A stretch of DNA of 64,000 nucleotides from Atribacter laminatus (GTDB lineage: Bacteria; Atribacterota; Atribacteria; Atribacterales; Atribacteraceae). The position numbers were made by a program, and so were the translations under genes. Positions within the stretch are counted from its first letter, which is position 1, and each line of letters begins with the position of its first letter. The stretch is taken from contig NZ_CP065383.1 of NCBI RefSeq assembly GCF_015775515.1, forward strand, positions 496,001-560,000, written 5' to 3'. The notes beneath the pieces were generated by a model. That model had not been told where the DNA came from, did no database searches, and saw only the letters and a list, made by a program, of their open reading frames with translations. Below, in pieces: positions 59,608-64,000 of this stretch.

Positions 59608-60804
59608 TTACTTCAACCATTTGATAGGATTATCTTCCTGGGCATTGGTTCCCACTCTAACTTCAAAGTGTACGGCTGGGACATTGGTCAAGCCGGTTTC
59701 TCCGGCTAACCCGATTGTCTGTCCTCCCTTTACCATATCTCCTGGATTTACTTGAATTGAATCCAGATAAGCATACATGGTCACCACATCTTGACCGTGG
59801 TCGATTAATATCGTTTTTCCATAACCTCGTATACTTCTGGCTAATAAAACAACTCCGTCTTGAGCTGCATAAACATTATCACCCCGACTGGCAGCAATAT
59901 CAATCCCAGGATTAAATACTTGAATTTGGTAAACTGGGTCTTTTGACATCCCAAAATTTTTAATAACTTTCCCACCACTCACCGGCCAAAAGAAACGCCC
60001 CATCTTAACCGGTGGAAGATTCTTAGTTGAAGCAGAAGTACTTTCTCGACTTTTCTTGAGTTCCTTTTGGAGTTGGGAAATAAGATTGGTAACATTTTTT
60101 TGTGCAGCAACTAATTCTGCAAGGTTATTTTGGAATTTCTTTTTATCAACTAATAACTGGTTGAGTAAAGATTTGCGAGTTTCTTCAAGCTTTTTTACAT
60201 TTTTCTCATCAAGAACTAACTTCTCCTTTAACACGGCCTCTAATCTAATTTTCTGTTCAATTTCTTTGAGCTTATTTTGTAGATTTTGCCTTTTATTGAG
60301 ATATCTTGAAATGTTACCCATCTCATGCTCGCTATACTTCTGAAAAAGATACCATTGTTCCTCAACTTCCGCTGGATCACTGCTTCCTAAAAAAACACTC
60401 CAAAAGTCAAAGTTAACGTTATTTTTATATGCTCGAACCATAGCTTGTGAAATTTTTGTTTTACTTGAGGAAATATCTTGGCTAAGCCCTTCAATATCTT
60501 TACGAAGAAGAGCTCGATCCTTTTCCAGCTGTAAAATCCGATTTCTCGAAGTTGTTATATCATTCTCCAATTTCTCGATCTTATTTTCTATGTTATGTAT
60601 TTCAGCAGCCACATTTTTTTGAGTCTTTTCTAATTTTTTTAACTCTTGATCCAATTTAGCTTGTTCCGATTTCATTTTTTCTAATTCTTTTAATTGAGTA
60701 TCTATCTCAGCTTCAATATCATTACCAAAACAATCTGGACTAATTAAGAAAAGAAAAATGGCCGGAATTAGGCAAATGATTATGAGAAAAGAGAGTTTTC
60801 TCAT
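59608..60804 (-). CDS. EnvC-like murein hydrolase activator (coiled coil plus degenerate M23/LytM domain)
   Basis: The 398-aa protein has a signal-like N-terminus (about 1-27), long coiled coils (about 30-240), then a LytM/M23 domain (about 275-398) with FFWPVSGGKV, FNPGIDIAA, YAYLDS and AVHFEVR. The first zinc-binding His (HxGxD) is Asn here, and HxH is reduced to YAYL, so direct cleavage is unlikely. EnvC and NlpD activators show the same loss. The 4-nt overlap with ftsX supports an EnvC role: FtsEX changes EnvC shape and switches on amidases at the division site. Confidence 0.9.
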   Translation of the reverse strand: MRKLSFLIIICLIPAIFLFLISPDCFGNDIEAEIDTQLKELEKMKSEQAKLDQELKKLEKTQKNVAAEIHNIENKIEKLENDITTSRNRILQLEKDRALLRKDIEGLSQDISSSKTKISQAMVRAYKNNVNFDFWSVFLGSSDPAEVEEQWYLFQKYSEHEMGNISRYLNKRQNLQNKLKEIEQKIRLEAVLKEKLVLDEKNVKKLEETRKSLLNQLLVDKKKFQNNLAELVAAQKNVTNLISQLQKELKKSRESTSASTKNLPPVKMGRFFWPVSGGKVIKNFGMSKDPVYQIQVFNPGIDIAASRGDNVYAAQDGVVLLARSIRGYGKTILIDHGQDVVTMYAYLDSIQVNPGDMVKGGQTIGLAGETGLTNVPAVHFEVRVGTNAQEDNPIKWLK

Positions 60805-61673
60805 CTTAACACCTCCTTGAGCACCGAATTACAGGCAATAAGACTCCCTAAAATACCAATTACCCCACCCATAAAGGTGTCGACTACTAAGAGGGGAGCC
60901 ATGATATCGGTGAGGTTTATCCATGGAAAAAAAGGAAATGCAGCATGAAGAAAATCAAGGAGAAAATGAAATACCAATATACCCAGAAAAAATGCTGAAA
61001 TGCCAGCAAACAAACCTTCAAAAAAACCCTCAGTAATAATTGGACGCCGTATAAAAGTTTCAGTCGCTCCAATTAAATGAAAAACTCGAATTTCTTCTTT
61101 CCTGGATTGAATGGAAATCCGTATTAAATTAATAATGACAACCAATGAAAATATAAAAACCAAAAAGAGTACTATGCTTCCAACACTTAAAAGCATGTGA
61201 TAAAACCGTACAAAAACATCGACATTTTTACCACCATAAATCACATCATCAAATAATCCGGTATTTTTTACTTGATTTGCCAGTTCTGGAATCGATTCTA
61301 CACGTTTCGGTGTAATCTCTACTGAAAGGGGAAAAGGATTTTCATCAACCGGAAAATCTTCTGGTGTTAGTTCAAAGTATTCAAGGAACTTCTTCTGGGC
61401 ATCTTCTTTAGAAAGAAAAACGATAGAGCTGACGTTGGGAAGATTTTTTAACTTCTGGACAGTTTCTTGAGCCTTTTCATCTGTGATTTCAGATTGAAAA
61501 TACGCTTTAATGGTAAAACTCTGACCTGAAAACTTCCCCATTTTTTCCATTTCTAAATAACCAAAAATAAAAATGTTCACAATCAGCTGAGTAAAAAAGA
61601 TACTTAGAAATCCAATCAATACCAGGGATGGTCGCTTTCGTAAATTATAAAATGCATCGCGTACAAAACCCAA
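60801..61673 (-). CDS. ftsX: Cell division protein FtsX
   Basis: The 290-aa protein has four membrane helices (about 20-40, 170-195, 220-245, 265-285) and a large extracytoplasmic loop (about 45-165) between helices 1 and 2, with a MacB/FtsX permease core. The length matches FtsX. It starts with TTG 61673 behind GGAG and overlaps envC by 4 nt. With FtsE it forms the FtsEX complex that powers septal peptidoglycan hydrolysis. Confidence 0.92.
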   Translation of the reverse strand: MGFVRDAFYNLRKRPSLVLIGFLSIFFTQLIVNIFIFGYLEMEKMGKFSGQSFTIKAYFQSEITDEKAQETVQKLKNLPNVSSIVFLSKEDAQKKFLEYFELTPEDFPVDENPFPLSVEITPKRVESIPELANQVKNTGLFDDVIYGGKNVDVFVRFYHMLLSVGSIVLFLVFIFSLVVIINLIRISIQSRKEEIRVFHLIGATETFIRRPIITEGFFEGLFAGISAFFLGILVFHFLLDFLHAAFPFFPWINLTDIMAPLLVVDTFMGGVIGILGSLIACNSVLKEVLR

Positions 61674-61706
61674 AGTTCTCCAGCCCCTTCTGATCTTGTG
61701 TTGGAA

Positions 61707-62405
61707 TTAAAATCCAGTTTCAACTCTTACTCGACTATAACGATCGGCTACCAAGTGTCCCTGATCAAGTTGTAATATTCGACCAGAGAAACTTTTTAAC
61801 AGCCGATCATTATGTGTAGAAACAATTACACTCGCTTTTTCTTCCCGACAATAAAGATATAAGGTCTCTACCATTTCATAAGCAGAATATTGATCAAGAT
61901 TTCCAGTCGGCTCATCGGCTAAAACCAGTTGGGGTTGATGGATTAAAGCCCTCCCCAAGCATAATTTTTGCCTTTCCCCGCCTGATAACCATTCTACTAA
62001 ATGATGCTTGCGGTTTTCCATTTCTAACATAGCTAAAATTCGGCTACTTAACTTGGATATGAGATGCTTTTTAATTCCCATAATTTGCAAAGGAAATATG
62101 AGGTTTTCATATACTGTCCGGGAAGGTATCAGTTTTAAATCTTGAAAAATTATGCCTAAATTTCTACGAAGAAAAGGCAGATAGCCATCGTCTAAATGAT
62201 TGATACGGATATCATCAAACCAGATATCACCCGAGGTTGGAAGCTCTTCCCGGTTGATTAGTTTCATTAAAGTTGTTTTCCCAGCACCAGTAGGGCCAAC
62301 TAAAAAAATAAACTCACCTTCTTCGATCGAAAACGAAACATTTTGAAGGGCTTTAACCCCACTGGAATAAATTTTATATACCTTGTCAAAACCTATAAAT
62401 GCCAT
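61707..62405 (-). CDS. ftsE: Cell division ATP-binding protein FtsE
   Basis: The 232-aa ABC ATPase has LVGPTGAGKTTLM (Walker A, about 34-43), GIIFQDLKLIPSRTVYENLI (Q loop), LSGGERQKLCLGRAL (signature) and LVLADEPTGNLD (Walker B), then VIVSTHNDRLL. Sequence and length fit FtsE, and ftsX follows after 33 bp. It energises FtsX. Confidence 0.93.
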   Translation of the reverse strand: MAFIGFDKVYKIYSSGVKALQNVSFSIEEGEFIFLVGPTGAGKTTLMKLINREELPTSGDIWFDDIRINHLDDGYLPFLRRNLGIIFQDLKLIPSRTVYENLIFPLQIMGIKKHLISKLSSRILAMLEMENRKHHLVEWLSGGERQKLCLGRALIHQPQLVLADEPTGNLDQYSAYEMVETLYLYCREEKASVIVSTHNDRLLKSFSGRILQLDQGHLVADRYSRVRVETGF

Positions 62406-62580
62406 TTTTTAGATTTCTCTACTCTTCTTTGAACTTTTCTCTTTAAATGAGCTTAATCTATACATCTTTTGGTCATTATACCATTTACCGTTATACAATG
62501 ATGAACAAGGAGCATTAACTCATCAACTACCAATCTATTTATCCAAAGCGTATTGCCTATCAGGCTTGTTCAACCCTTCG

Positions 62581-63324
62581 TTATTTTATTCCCAATCTCT
62601 CTTTTAAAACCATCCAACCAAATCGAAAAAAAGCTGGAACAACTCTTTTTAAGCGATGCGGTTCGGAAGCTATTCGATAGAGCCATTCTAATTTCATTTT
62701 TCGAAACAATGATGGAGCCCTTTTTTTATCCCCACAGAGTACATCAAAACTCCCACCTATTCCAATCATAATCGAGGCTTGAAGCAAATTTCGATTCTTA
62801 TGAATCCACAATTCCTGTCGAGGAGAACCTAAACCCACCAAGAGAATATCCGGCTTCGATTGATTTATATCTTCGATAATTGGTAAAGAATCTTGAAAAT
62901 ATCCGTGATGATAACCCGAAATAATTGTTTTGGAAGCATGTATTTCAAGGTTTTTTACTAATCTGGTTACAATCTCTGGAGAGCTTCCCAAAAAATAAAA
63001 AGACCAACTTTTCTCTTGCCCGATCCTGAGAAGCTCTTCCATCAATTCAACCCCTGGTATACGGTGCTGGATGGTTATCCCTAATATTCGAGCTGCTACC
63101 AATATTCCATTCCCATCAACAATCCTTAAATCAGCACTATGCAAAGCCTGATAAAACTCGTCATCAGTTGCTTGCCGCGCAACCATTTCAGGATTGAGAG
63201 TGATGATGTGAGCTTTCTGACCAGATTGAATTGCCTCAGAAATAAAGGAAACTAAATCAGAAAAGGAGTAATCAGAAATTAAAATACCTAATAATGAATG
63301 TTCTGATGACGATCCCCCGTGCAT
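62581..63324 (-). CDS. WecG/TagA/CpsF-family glycosyltransferase
   Basis: This 247-aa GT26 enzyme has HIITLNPEMVARQ, VDGNGILVAARILGI, RIPGVELMEELL, WSFYFLGSSPEIV, and LLVGLGSPRQELWIHKNR, the family signature. TagA adds ManNAc to lipid-linked GlcNAc; WecG adds ManNAcA. Its place next to the CsaB-like gene suggests wall or S-layer-associated polymer synthesis. The ATG is at 63324; 18 bp separate it from the CsaB stop. Confidence 0.92.
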   Translation of the reverse strand: MHGGSSSEHSLLGILISDYSFSDLVSFISEAIQSGQKAHIITLNPEMVARQATDDEFYQALHSADLRIVDGNGILVAARILGITIQHRIPGVELMEELLRIGQEKSWSFYFLGSSPEIVTRLVKNLEIHASKTIISGYHHGYFQDSLPIIEDINQSKPDILLVGLGSPRQELWIHKNRNLLQASIMIGIGGSFDVLCGDKKRAPSLFRKMKLEWLYRIASEPHRLKRVVPAFFRFGWMVLKERLGIK

Positions 63325-63342
63325 GGAATATTTATTTTCCTT

Positions 63343-64000
63343 TCAGTTATCATTATCCATTTGTTCTAATATTTCTCCCAGCCATATCCGGCTTTGATCA
63401 TCAAGTCGTCTTAACTGGTTTTTGATTTCAATATTATTTTTAAAAATATCTTGGCATTGCATATATAATTTAAAAAAGGTTTCTTCCGAGAGGTCTTGCC
63501 ATAACACCAAGTTTCTCTTCCCCCACCAATTGGCAAAGGACTCAATCTTTGGATCAATATTCAAAGCATACCAAGGAACATCCATCATGGTGGCTAAAAT
63601 TGCCGGATGAAGTCTCATGGTGAAAACCGCAGCGAGTTGATGAAAATAAGGCTGGATTTCTTCAATTGATTGAAAATATTTCCATTGACAATTAACTTGA
63701 TTGGCAATTTGTGAAGCAATTTTATAATCATATTCATAATGAAAGGCAACGATTTCAATCCTTTCTGGAATTCTTGCCTGGAGGTATTTTAAAACATTAA
63801 CCAATAGGTCCTGGTTAGCTAAACTACTGTATCGAACAAAAAAACCTACCGTTGGTTTGGTATGAGTCATATTTAAAACATTTTCATCAATTGAGACTAC
63901 CGGATCGACTCCAATTTTTATTCTATTACTGGAACCACTTAATCTTCTTACCAAATCTGCACTTTCTTGATCACGGGCTACAAATAATTTCATTCTTTTA
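63343..64000 (-). CDS. csaB: Polysaccharide pyruvyl transferase, CsaB-like (partial, runs off the window)
   Basis: The C-terminal 216 residues and a few codons beyond the last internal Met are visible; the frame stays open to position 64000, so the N-terminus is outside the window. KLFVARDQESADLVRRL, VGFFVRYSS and AAVFTMRLHPAILATM fit CsaB. CsaB pyruvylates wall polymers so that SLH-domain S-layer proteins can bind. Gene order csaB-tagA next to ftsEX fits that group. Confidence 0.85.
   Translation of the reverse strand, partial: KRMKLFVARDQESADLVRRLSGSSNRIKIGVDPVVSIDENVLNMTHTKPTVGFFVRYSSLANQDLLVNVLKYLQARIPERIEIVAFHYEYDYKIASQIANQVNCQWKYFQSIEEIQPYFHQLAAVFTMRLHPAILATMMDVPWYALNIDPKIESFANWWGKRNLVLWQDLSEETFFKLYMQCQDIFKNNIEIKNQLRRLDDQSRIWLGEILEQMDNDN

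Overview
This 64 kb window comes from a low-GC bacterial chromosome. The flavodiiron protein FprA suggests an anaerobe, and FtsEX with an EnvC-like activator suggests a cell with a substantial envelope. An Atribacterota-like or similar deep-branching anaerobe would fit. That placement is inferred from gene content and was not tested by phylogeny.

Layout. (1) 0.5-35.7 kb, mostly minus strand: an exopolysaccharide or O-antigen-like locus. It holds a membrane-bound 4,6-dehydratase (PglF/WbpM type), a Wzz-like chain-length protein, a PglC-like initiating phosphoglycosyl transferase, a full gene set for UDP-2,3-diacetamido-mannuronic acid (WbpA, a WbpB-WbpD fusion, WbpE, WbpI), five glycosyltransferases, a Wzy/ligase-like membrane protein, a polysaccharide pyruvyl transferase, a PglK-like ABC flippase, UDP-glucose dehydrogenase, and an HTH-nucleotidyltransferase-like protein that overlaps ugd. 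(2) 5.9-11.5 kb and 36-49 kb: regions rich in toxin-antitoxin modules (HicBA, VapBC, HepT-MntA, HEPN-MNT, Phd-PIN, RHH-PIN, an AbiEii-like pair) and PD-(D/E)XK DUF3782 proteins. They also carry an IS481-family element and a REP-associated tyrosine transposase (RAYT) bounded by inverted REP-like ends. (3) 49-64 kb: housekeeping genes, namely ferritin, FprA, a GGDEF/HD-GYP protein, tRNA-Gln and tRNA-Glu beside gltX, a thioesterase, then a cell-envelope block (YibQ-like deacetylase, CtpA, EnvC-like, FtsX, FtsE, WecG/TagA, CsaB).

The most unusual material lies between the genes. At least three hairpin repeat families have constant outer flanks and a variable inner stem. The stem changes sequence while keeping base pairing, and two duplicated copies at 41.6 and 43.4 kb differ by exactly two compensatory base pairs. 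Mixed with these are nine perfect copies of a 20-bp palindrome, 7-bp tandem-repeat families (GTTKAGN and GTGARNN), 47-bp tandem arrays, a MITE of about 160 bp inserted three times at the same point of one hairpin family, and solo copies of the RAYT terminal sequence that supply stop codons to neighbouring ORFs.

Several accessory genes are broken: hicA (one extra base), a DUF3782 gene (one amber codon), a methyltransferase (TGA plus frameshift), and a duplicated C-terminal fragment of a four-helix-bundle gene.
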